Assembly (NCBI GenBank): GCA_964437365.1
Contig: CAYTGM010000021.1
Span: forward strand, 36,450 to 100,449
Direction: 5' to 3'
DNA: 64,000 nucleotides
DNA from: CAYTGM01 sp964437365
GTDB taxonomy: Bacteria > Sumerlaeota > Sumerlaeia > SLMS01
Shown here one piece after another: positions 33,685 through 41,224 of this stretch (position 1 is its first letter; every line of letters starts with the position of its first letter). The position numbers and the translations under genes were made by a program. The notes below the pieces were generated by a model, which ran no database searches, was not told the DNA's origin, and worked only from the letters and a program-made list of their open reading frames with translations.

Positions 33685-35031
33685 TCAATCTTTCTGCTGT
33701 TTGGCGATTTCCTTCGTATCCTGGTAGTCCTCAAGATTATTGGGCATGTTGGAAAACAGCTCACTGCGGAAATCGTCAAGAGTCGGGTAGCGGTCTTTGG
33801 GATAGTAGTTCATGGCTTTTTCGAAAACAGCGATAAAATTTTTGGGGAGGTCAGGGCGTGTTTCGCTGAGCGGTTTTTTGGACTGGCAGGGTTCGTGTAT
33901 ATCGAAAACACGCTGAAGGGTCCTTGCCAGCGAGTACTGGTCCGACAGTTCTGTACATCGATTCCCTGCGGCGACTTCTGGAGAGCGGTAGCCCGGTGTT
34001 CCTGCTCCTCTGAGCCATTGGCCCGACTCTGCGATACGGTGGGTATCTGTATATCGACTGATACCAAAGTCAGAAATCTTATAGGCATTGTCGAAACTGC
34101 GCAGTATATTTCCAGGCTTGATGTCGTTGTGAATGACTTCGTGTGAATGCAGATAGTTAATGGCATTGACAGAATCTTCAACCAAGTCTGGAAAGTCGTG
34201 TATCTTGAAGGTCTGGTACAGGAGCGCGTTGCTGAGAGAACCCTCTGACATATACTCCATCACGATATAGAAGGTGAAGTTGGATGTTGAGGCATTGTAA
34301 ATCTGAACGATATTGGGGTGGTTGAGTTGTGCCATCAGCATTGCTTCACGGTGAAACCGCTTCAGCGTTTCTGCGACATTGGTTTCCGGCACCAGAAGGA
34401 CTTTGAGGGCGACGATGCGATTAAGAATAGTCTGACGTGCTTTATAGACAGTCCCCATCCCTCCTGATCCCAGAAGCGAAAGGATCTTGAACCCTTCAAA
34501 GTCATCTTCAAGAGGTGGCGTATTTGGGTCTGAAGGATGAATCGGGACATCCTGCTGAGAATCAACCAGGGTCAGGTCTATTTCTGTGGAGCTGTGGTTT
34601 TGTACAACAGTGGGCGCATCATCCTGATATTTCCGCCGTCTCTTCTTCTGTTGAAGGAGTTGTTCGATTTGTGTGGAGAGTTCTTTCGGGTCGAGTGGTT
34701 TCTCCAGGTACTTGTCTGCACCAATGCCCAGGAGTTCGAGTTCCCGCTGCTTGGAATCCTCGAGCGCGGAAGTAATGATAATTGGAAGTTTGTGCGTGAG
34801 AGATGAAGATCTGAGCATCCGGCAGATTTCTACCCCTTCGACGGAAGGGAGCCCAAGATCAAGAATCAAAAGGTCAACGTGGTTAACGAGGCAGAAATTC
34901 AGTCCTTTGAGTCCATCTTCAATGGTTGTGATGTTCACATAGCCCTCTTCGTGCAGGGCCCTTTTTGCAACCAGCGCATCGACAGGGTTATCTTCGATAA
35001 TGAGAATTTTCGGTTCTGGCTGGGTGTCCAA
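33685..35031 (-). CDS. receiver domain fused to a Ser/Thr protein kinase
   Basis: This 448-residue soluble protein joins a two-component receiver (residues 5-128; acidic pocket Glu13/Asp14, phosphoacceptor Asp58 in LLILDLGLP, Lys111 in EKPLD) to a eukaryote-like kinase (about 180-440). The kinase has the glycine loop GSGGMGTV (188-195), Lys210 in VALKVL, catalytic HND (301-303) in place of HRD, and DFG at 321-323. It can therefore link phosphorelay input to Ser/Thr phosphorylation. The missing Arg before the catalytic Asp marks it as a non-RD kinase, so activation-loop phosphorylation is probably not required. No membrane segment is present. The C25 protease gene is divergent, 345 bases away. 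Confidence 0.9.
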   Translation of the reverse strand: MDTQPEPKILIIEDNPVDALVAKRALHEEGYVNITTIEDGLKGLNFCLVNHVDLLILDLGLPSVEGVEICRMLRSSSLTHKLPIIITSALEDSKQRELELLGIGADKYLEKPLDPKELSTQIEQLLQQKKRRRKYQDDAPTVVQNHSSTEIDLTLVDSQQDVPIHPSDPNTPPLEDDFEGFKILSLLGSGGMGTVYKARQTILNRIVALKVLLVPETNVAETLKRFHREAMLMAQLNHPNIVQIYNASTSNFTFYIVMEYMSEGSLSNALLYQTFKIHDFPDLVEDSVNAINYLHSHEVIHNDIKPGNILRSFDNAYKISDFGISRYTDTHRIAESGQWLRGAGTPGYRSPEVAAGNRCTELSDQYSLARTLQRVFDIHEPCQSKKPLSETRPDLPKNFIAVFEKAMNYYPKDRYPTLDDFRSELFSNMPNNLEDYQDTKEIAKQQKD

Positions 35032-35376
35032 TTTATCTTCCCTGCGAATTGAAGGGCGGTCTTGACTGAATTAGACAAGTAGATGGTTCAAAAGTCCTGA
35101 TACAGCAATGAAAAAGTAGTGCATCAATGACAGGATTTCCGGTGTGGAAAGGGGAGACTTTACTAATCTTAACTAATGATGCAGTAAACGATCGTGTGGT
35201 AACTCGGTGTTTCACTTGACAGTAACGAAGAATTTCACAGGTTTCAAAGTCCTGCCCGGAGTTTGAGAGGTGAGTTCGAAAAATGCAGATGATAACTTGC
35301 TGGAAACTTTGGGCGGTTGGCTCTGAATGAGCTATCTTTATGCTGACAGGGCCAATTTGATCAACGGAATCCATTT
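35032..35376. other. divergent intergenic region before the C25 protease
   Basis: These 345 bases hold the promoters of the receiver-kinase (minus) and the protease (plus). TTGACA occurs at 35217 but has no good -10 box at normal spacing. No small ORF with a ribosome site is seen. Confidence 0.4.
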
Positions 35377-38214
35377 ATGAATCTGGTACATAGAATTAGC
35401 GTGTCTCGTTTTGCTGTCCTGGTAACTCTTGTGCACCTTGTCATTTTTATAAGTCCTGCTGCTGCAGGCTTTGAGCTTGTACCCCAGGCGAAGTCAAAGA
35501 CCACCGGTGCTTCTACTTATACCGTCCAGCTGGTTTTTTCTCCGAAACAGGCAAGCCGCGTGGCTCCTGCAAACTCATCTTCTGTCTATACAGAGGAAGC
35601 TCTACTTGAAGCGGGATTCGATGAAATCGAAGCGTACTTGATGTCAAAAGTAGAGAACACTCCAAAAAACCGAACTATTCGGCAGGACTCAACCGTCGTC
35701 GCACTGCCTCAGGAAGCAGAAAGCTGGAGTGTCATCGTCGATGGGAAGTCGAGCACTGACTATACGGTCGAACCCGGATTCATGGGACCGATTCCATTCC
35801 TGCAGGTTACAGCGGGAGAGGTAGTTTTCTCACGAGGACTAAAGGAAGAGATTGAACTTCGTGTTGAATTCTCAAAGGGACGGAAATCAGAATCCAAACT
35901 CATTGATGAGAACTCTGATTTGAGACGAAACGTTTCCAGTCTCTTTATCAACGGTGCGGATATTCAAACATATCCAGCCAGAGGAGTTCCTGGAGGTTTA
36001 CTACCCGAACCCCCGGGGACCAGGAGAATCGCCTACACTGAAGGCGATGAAATCATCAGGGTTCCACAGTCCGAATTGTCTTCTTCCCTTCCGCTGAGTT
36101 CCTCCTCGACACGTTTAGTGCATCACGGACAACTGGTCAGCTTTGCTTTGGATTCGTCTGATATATGGTTCTATGCGCCTCGACGTCATACTTTAACCGA
36201 TATCGATGACTCCATTTTCTACTCTGAAGACTCCGCCAACCCATCGTCGCCGATGGGAACCCGAGCCGCATTTTCTACGGTTAGTCCGGGTGGGGTAGAG
36301 GTAGAGAGAACAAGATATCGGATGTTCGACAAGAACCTGCGCTATGAGCGTGGATCGATCCAGCCCTTGAATGACCGCTTCGTTTACTGGAGAGCTCGGG
36401 AAAATAATAGCTATACAGAAGAACTGGCCGTAGATGATGTTCTAACGACAACTGGACTGGACGTGCGTTTGAGGCTACTGGGCTTCTCTTTACTGACTCC
36501 TGATCCTGACAGTTTTGCTGACTTCTTTATCGAAGGTGAACCTGTTGTGCCGGGGGTGCACCCCTACGCTCAGGTTACCTGGGACGGGCGGCAGGAACAC
36601 ATTGTTGAGGAGCGCATGTATCTTCCCACTTTGCCGAACCCTGCAGATCTCACCTTTACTCATTCAGTTCCTCCAACATCAGCTATACCCCCTGGTCAAT
36701 CTTTCATCATCCATAACCTCGATACCGTTGAGCTGACCTGGACTGGCTATCCGCGAATCAGTCCCCTTACGGGTTCAACTCAGATAGACATAGAGGCCTC
36801 CGTTTCTTCTCAAGTGGTGACGGTTGGCGGATTTCCAATTGGAACAATCCCTTCAGACATTGTAGTGCTTGATATAACAAATCCTTACAGTCCCGTGCAA
36901 CTGACCGGACTGAGTGTCTTTACTGATAGCACAGGTACAGTCGCCGTTGAGTTTGAGAGTCCTGCGGGAGCCGCGAGAACTTATCATGTTCAATCCTGGT
37001 CAGATGTCGAAACAACTCCTCTTGTAGAAGACTCTGACAGCTTACCATCTCTTCCGGCTTCCGGTGAAGTGCTTGGTGGGATTATCGTGCGCCATGACAA
37101 TTTCGATGCAGCCGTTGATCCTCTGGCCAGCTACTATGAGAATTCAATTCTCGAGCTTGATCCTCAAGCAGCTTATAATGTCTATAATGGTGGTCAGCAG
37201 GCACCATCGGCGATCTCCCAGGCGCTTGCCGATATTATTGAAACAGCAGAATCATCTGTTCCCTTCCCCTACGTCTTACTGATAGGCCATGGCAGTCTTG
37301 ATCCAAGAAATTATTTAGGGACTCATGATGGAGCCCAGATTCATCCATACGTAGAGGACAGTATCGCGTCAGGTGGTATCCCCATCGAAAACCCGATAGA
37401 TCATTATTATGGTGCGATTCTGGGAAATGATCAGTTGGTCGATGTTTATCTGACAAGAATTCCTGCTCGTTATCCCGCTGATCTTGACGCGGTGATTAAC
37501 CGAAACAGCAGCTATGAACTGATTTCGGAGAGTTTAAAACAGCTGCCTAGAAAAGGTGTCTTCCTCACCGATGATGATCCGCTCTTTCTAAATGATACAC
37601 CGAATCTAATCAGTCTGTGGGAGCAGAATGGAAAGCCTTCGCTTCGCATCGACAAGACAAGCCCCAATGGATCCAGCGGGACAGTTGAATACAATGCCAT
37701 CCAAGATGCCTTAGAGAGTGATAATGGAGGAGCTTCGTTCTTTCTCTACACAGGGCATGGAAATGTCGACATCTGGTCGGGCACGCCTGTTATTCTTCGT
37801 TCATCAGATATACCCAATATTAATACTGAGGACAAGTGGCCAGTGATGGCGACCTTCACATGTCTGAATGCTTACTATGCTTTTCCATCATCGACGGCAA
37901 GTGAGAGCCTGAGCTCGGCCTGGATCATGACAGATACCGTGGGAGCCATTGCGAGCATTGCTCCCTGCAGCATCGATCTGTACTTTGAACAGTCTATTTA
38001 CTCTGAAGAGGTGGTTTCCGTCCTCGGTAATATCGCTTATCCTCCAAAAACTGTTGGAGAATTGATGTTAAGATCAAGGAATGGTTTTCTTTCCAAGTAT
38101 CCGATTGCTAGTAGGACTGGTCGTGTTTATCTTCTTTTCGGTGATCCACAGGCAGAATTAAGCCTGAATATCGATCTCTCGGTAGACGACTGGAAGCTTA
38201 TTTCCGTCGACTAA
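35377..38214 (+). CDS. secreted C25 (gingipain-type) cysteine protease
   Basis: This 945-residue protein has a signal peptide ending near SPAAAG, a beta-rich N-terminal region of some 550 residues and a C25 caspase-like catalytic domain (about 560-930). The catalytic His794 is in FFLYTGHGNVD and the Cys829 in ATFTCLNAYY. Other conserved parts are YVLLIGHGSLDPRNY and YLTRIPARYPADL. Gingipain-type enzymes cleave after Arg or Lys on the cell surface or outside the cell. No type IX sorting domain is obvious at the C-terminus. It lies 101 bases before the PqqD-like gene on the same strand, with no terminator seen between, so it may belong to the peptide-maturation locus. Confidence 0.9.
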   Translation: MNLVHRISVSRFAVLVTLVHLVIFISPAAAGFELVPQAKSKTTGASTYTVQLVFSPKQASRVAPANSSSVYTEEALLEAGFDEIEAYLMSKVENTPKNRTIRQDSTVVALPQEAESWSVIVDGKSSTDYTVEPGFMGPIPFLQVTAGEVVFSRGLKEEIELRVEFSKGRKSESKLIDENSDLRRNVSSLFINGADIQTYPARGVPGGLLPEPPGTRRIAYTEGDEIIRVPQSELSSSLPLSSSSTRLVHHGQLVSFALDSSDIWFYAPRRHTLTDIDDSIFYSEDSANPSSPMGTRAAFSTVSPGGVEVERTRYRMFDKNLRYERGSIQPLNDRFVYWRARENNSYTEELAVDDVLTTTGLDVRLRLLGFSLLTPDPDSFADFFIEGEPVVPGVHPYAQVTWDGRQEHIVEERMYLPTLPNPADLTFTHSVPPTSAIPPGQSFIIHNLDTVELTWTGYPRISPLTGSTQIDIEASVSSQVVTVGGFPIGTIPSDIVVLDITNPYSPVQLTGLSVFTDSTGTVAVEFESPAGAARTYHVQSWSDVETTPLVEDSDSLPSLPASGEVLGGIIVRHDNFDAAVDPLASYYENSILELDPQAAYNVYNGGQQAPSAISQALADIIETAESSVPFPYVLLIGHGSLDPRNYLGTHDGAQIHPYVEDSIASGGIPIENPIDHYYGAILGNDQLVDVYLTRIPARYPADLDAVINRNSSYELISESLKQLPRKGVFLTDDDPLFLNDTPNLISLWEQNGKPSLRIDKTSPNGSSGTVEYNAIQDALESDNGGASFFLYTGHGNVDIWSGTPVILRSSDIPNINTEDKWPVMATFTCLNAYYAFPSSTASESLSSAWIMTDTVGAIASIAPCSIDLYFEQSIYSEEVVSVLGNIAYPPKTVGELMLRSRNGFLSKYPIASRTGRVYLLFGDPQAELSLNIDLSVDDWKLISVD

Positions 38215-38315
38215 CTTAAAGAGCTTTATAGAACTTGATTAACATGTTGAACAGTATTCTCCGAAAGAAACAGGAAGCGTAAAAATTCATTCGATCTGCG
38301 CCGAAAGCTGCATCT

Positions 38316-38564
38316 ATGGAAAAGCATAAAGGACTGGAAGTACAGGACTTAGGAGACGAAATTGCCATCTTTGTCAAGGAGACGAGAGAGGTACATTTTC
38401 TGAATGAGTTGGCTGCAGAAATCTGGAAAATGACCTCCAGGGGGAGTGATGAAGATCAGATTCTTGAGGAGCTTCGGGAAGAATATCCCGGGGTAAATAC
38501 TGAGATTTTAAAGTCAGACCTAAAAAAAACCCTTGAGAGCCTGAGGCATATTAAGGTCATCTAA
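38316..38564 (+). CDS. stand-alone PqqD-like peptide chaperone (RRE)
   Basis: This 82-residue protein has the PqqD/RRE fold pattern: two or three beta strands (EVQDLGDEIAIFV, then REVHFLNELAAEIWKMT) and helices with DEDQILEELREEYPGVN, ending in a helix ESLRHIKVI. Such proteins bind the leader of a precursor peptide and bring it to the modifying enzymes. The gene sits 31 bases before a 49-residue peptide gene and in line with a kinase, a nucleotidyltransferase and a radical SAM enzyme, which strongly supports the assignment. The ATG at 38316 has only a weak ribosome site. Confidence 0.88.
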   Translation: MEKHKGLEVQDLGDEIAIFVKETREVHFLNELAAEIWKMTSRGSDEDQILEELREEYPGVNTEILKSDLKKTLESLRHIKVI

Positions 38565-38595
38565 CACTCAAGTCATTATATGGAGCCCCACTGAA

Positions 38596-38745
38596 ATGAA
38601 AAACCACGATATGAACAAAGAAGCAGCTTCCCAGAACAAAAAACAGCGCAAAGAGTACGTGGCACCTCGCGTTGTTTCCCACTCTTCTGAGAAAGTTGAA
38701 AAAGCTTCACTCACCGTGAATGCTTGCACTTCATTCATCCCTTAA
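38596..38745 (+). CDS. candidate RiPP precursor peptide (49 residues)
   Basis: ATG 38596 follows GGAG by ten bases. The peptide starts MKNHDMNKEAASQNKKQRKE, continues with YVAPRVV (Tyr21, Pro24), then HSSEKVEKASLTV and ends NACTSFIP. A lysine-rich, soluble leader with a Tyr-x-x-Pro motif is the known recognition element of PqqD-like RREs in lasso and related leaders. The C-terminus has one Cys (44) and Thr45/Ser46 close to the end, which could be sites for phosphorylation or radical SAM cross-linking. It lies between the PqqD-like gene and the maturation enzymes, as precursors usually do. No homologue search was possible; the alternative is an unrelated small protein. Confidence 0.75.
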   Translation: MKNHDMNKEAASQNKKQRKEYVAPRVVSHSSEKVEKASLTVNACTSFIP

Positions 38746-38784
38746 CCCAGTTACTTAAGCTCATCCATACTGAACATTATTTAT

Positions 38785-38814
38785 CCCCGGTCGATGTGTA
38801 TTTATTGACCGGGG
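38785..38814 (+). terminator. terminator-like hairpin between precursor and maturation genes
   Basis: CCCCGGTC (38785-38792) and GACCGGGG (38807-38814) form a perfect eight-base stem with a 14-base loop, but without a strong T-run. Partial termination here would give more precursor than enzyme transcript. Confidence 0.65.
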
Positions 38815-38848
38815 TATCCGTGTTGTAGGGGAGCAACTCTATCTTCAA

Positions 38849-39931
38849 ATGATACGCAGTTTCGGATTCAAGTATCATCAATTAGGTTTTGTGATAAGAT
38901 CTGAGCAGGTTGATGACCTCAAGCTGCTCGAGCACTATTACCAGCATTTCCCGAAGCTTGCTGATGATAAGAATGTCGACTTCAGCCTGTCGATTCATCA
39001 GAAAAGCGTCTCTGTGCGGAATCACGGGAATGGCCATGAGAACCGCTTTGAAATGCGTCAACCTGGGCTGGCTGGTTCACTTATCTCCTTAATCATCCCC
39101 CAACTTGTCTCGACTCGATATCGTGAGACGCGCTTTTTCCATGGAAATGCACTTTTAGACGCTCAAAGAGGGAGACTCCTCTTCATCCTGGGTGATTCCG
39201 GTGCGGGTAAGAGCACACTGACAAATCTCTTACTGAGCAAGCAGGGGTTTTCTCTCTGCTGTGAAGACGTTATTGGTATATCTTCAGAAGGGGATCTCAT
39301 TCCGTATCCTCGAACTGGTTCTGAGCGCTATACTTCAGAAACTCCTGACGCACTGAATTGGGAAGGCTTTGGAACGGAAAGAAAGCGTCTGTCGGATGCA
39401 ACGACTGCTATTCAGAACGACCCGATAAAACTTCGGGAAACTGCAGGAGGAACCGTTTTTCTCAAGTCGATGGGAGAAACCCGCGCACCTGAGCTTGAGA
39501 ATTCCGTCCTGTGGCTCTCATCTCTCACAAAGTCTGCAGAGTCCTATTTACATTCTCTGCCCACGACTATTGAATTGATTGAACGAGAGCGTGCTGTGGG
39601 AATTGTTTTTCGATCAAAGAAAACAGATTTCCCGGATATGGGAAAACTTTGCTCAGAGCTTATCGGAAGAGGGTCTTTCGTCCTCGGGGAGTTCTCGGAA
39701 GAAGGAAGAAAAATAATCCGACCGGAACAACCGAAAGTGAAGGAGCTAAAGTCAAGTAGAGGGCTGGCAATGATGGGCGACTACGAAGTCTTCTTCTTAC
39801 CTCATTCAGACGGTCACGGGGCGGGGGAGAGGTTGTTTCACCTTGTGAAGTTGCTGGGGCACATGGACTGGAAAGAGGTCTACCCTGGCGGAACCCCGGA
39901 AGAGACAATCGCGAGTTTTATTCAGGTATAG
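38849..39931 (+). CDS. HPr kinase-like peptide kinase
   Basis: This 360-residue protein has the HprK-type P-loop ILGDSGAGKSTLT (Walker A at 115-123), preceded by FFHGNALL (His98), and a Walker B-like CCEDVIGI (137-144). It lacks the usual HprK N-terminal domain. HprK-like proteins of this kind occur in lasso-peptide clusters, where they phosphorylate the C-terminal residue of the precursor; others occur with NTP_transf_5 genes in exopolysaccharide or PEP-CTERM regions. The neighbours here, with a precursor peptide and a radical SAM enzyme, point to peptide phosphorylation. The ribosome site (AGGGGAG) is rather far, 17 bases, from ATG 38849. The stop lies 15 bases before the next gene. Confidence 0.85.
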   Translation: MIRSFGFKYHQLGFVIRSEQVDDLKLLEHYYQHFPKLADDKNVDFSLSIHQKSVSVRNHGNGHENRFEMRQPGLAGSLISLIIPQLVSTRYRETRFFHGNALLDAQRGRLLFILGDSGAGKSTLTNLLLSKQGFSLCCEDVIGISSEGDLIPYPRTGSERYTSETPDALNWEGFGTERKRLSDATTAIQNDPIKLRETAGGTVFLKSMGETRAPELENSVLWLSSLTKSAESYLHSLPTTIELIERERAVGIVFRSKKTDFPDMGKLCSELIGRGSFVLGEFSEEGRKIIRPEQPKVKELKSSRGLAMMGDYEVFFLPHSDGHGAGERLFHLVKLLGHMDWKEVYPGGTPEETIASFIQV

Positions 39932-39946
39932 ACGAAGCAGTTACTG

Positions 39947-41206
39947 ATGAAGAAAATGACAAAAAAACAACGACGTTCGCTTCGTGTGCTGGGTCTTCTC
40001 TCGCGTCCAGTAATGACAGAATCTCATGTGACGGCGATGAAACGAATCATCTCTTCACCATCATGGAGTCCCCTTCCGCATCTCCCGAACTTGAATCTTC
40101 TGGAGCCTCTCTTTCGTCATCACTTGAAGGTAAATGCGATATCTCAAGAGAGTGTGTTTCTCTCCTATCCCGAAAACCAATTGCCTGTTCCAGAAAACAG
40201 GGAACTGGCAATGTCCTATTATGCACGCCGAATCGTGATGGATGATTTATGGTCCTCCGTGAATGACAGTGGTATTGGGAAAATTGTGCTGCTGAAGGGG
40301 AGTTCCATTGAGAGGAAATATCCAGCACCTTTGTTACGCCAGATGTGCGATATAGATGTCTTACTCAAAGAAGAAGATCTTTATATCTTTCGTGAACTAC
40401 TCTCGGATCAAGGCTGGAAAAAACATTGTCATGAGGCCAGCGAGGTTTGGATTCACGAAGAATCAACCCTGCTGCTTGATGTACATCTTCCCGGGTCAGC
40501 TTTTTCAGAAACACTTTATGGACAAGCGATTCCTTTAGAAGATCAGGACTATGAATTCCTTTACCAGCCACGTGAGGCGGATCATGTGATCGTGCTGGCG
40601 ATGCATTGTGCATCGAATGGGGGAGCCCGAATCTGGAGAGATTTGACGGATCTCCACGCTGTGGCAGGTTCAGAAATTACGAAAGACCTTCTTGCTGAAT
40701 CTCTCAGCCTGGCGGAGCGTTTTGGTTACCTCGGCTCGGTTCTCCCTTTTACGATGTTCTATCTTCGATATGGGATAGACAGGAGACCTTCTGAGCTGGT
40801 CGAGGTGGTGAATCAATATCTCAAGAAAACGGATTCGAAATCAGTCGTACAGAAGTTCATGATTTATGAGTCTATTTCTCTTGAAGGGATCACACAGGCT
40901 GAGCTTGGTCTGCTCTATCATATATCCGACTCCCCGATGGAAATCTTCAGCTATGCCGTTTCGCGTTTGTCACCGCTGAAACAGGGTAAGGCTAAGAGCT
41001 ATCAAAAGACACGAAATTGGCAGGAAAGAGATCCAGTCCATGGAAACATGCCAAAGTCAGGAACCTGGAAGCGGGATCTTTTAAGGCTTAAACTCCTCCT
41101 AAACCTCGTTATGAGTGGAAAGTTCTTTTACTATCGACAACTGGCCCGAAGATCGATGGATATGGGGAAAGGCTCAAAGGTCTTCACGGCTTCTTTGAAC
41201 TCCTAA
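39947..41206 (+). CDS. NTP_transf_5 family nucleotidyltransferase
   Basis: This 419-residue protein has the signature of the uncharacterised nucleotidyltransferase family: IVLLKGSSIERKY (Lys117-Gly118), then LLRQMCDIDVLL with Arg131, Asp135 and Asp137, the metal-binding pair. Members occur next to HprK-like kinases and PqqD proteins in lasso-peptide and related clusters, where they are thought to add or transfer a nucleotide or extend the phosphate group on the peptide. The reaction here is unproven. The C-terminal half is helical. It lies 15 bases after the kinase gene and 18 before the radical SAM gene, a tight operon. ATG at 39956 is an alternative start. Confidence 0.85.
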   Translation: MKKMTKKQRRSLRVLGLLSRPVMTESHVTAMKRIISSPSWSPLPHLPNLNLLEPLFRHHLKVNAISQESVFLSYPENQLPVPENRELAMSYYARRIVMDDLWSSVNDSGIGKIVLLKGSSIERKYPAPLLRQMCDIDVLLKEEDLYIFRELLSDQGWKKHCHEASEVWIHEESTLLLDVHLPGSAFSETLYGQAIPLEDQDYEFLYQPREADHVIVLAMHCASNGGARIWRDLTDLHAVAGSEITKDLLAESLSLAERFGYLGSVLPFTMFYLRYGIDRRPSELVEVVNQYLKKTDSKSVVQKFMIYESISLEGITQAELGLLYHISDSPMEIFSYAVSRLSPLKQGKAKSYQKTRNWQERDPVHGNMPKSGTWKRDLLRLKLLLNLVMSGKFFYYRQLARRSMDMGKGSKVFTASLNS

Positions 41207-41224
41207 CTTCTGAAAGGCTTTCTT

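Noticed and set aside
38849..41206. Classical lasso-peptide cluster
   Set aside because: The kinase and nucleotidyltransferase accessories are there, but no asparagine-synthetase-like cyclase and no transglutaminase-like B2 protease occur in the window.
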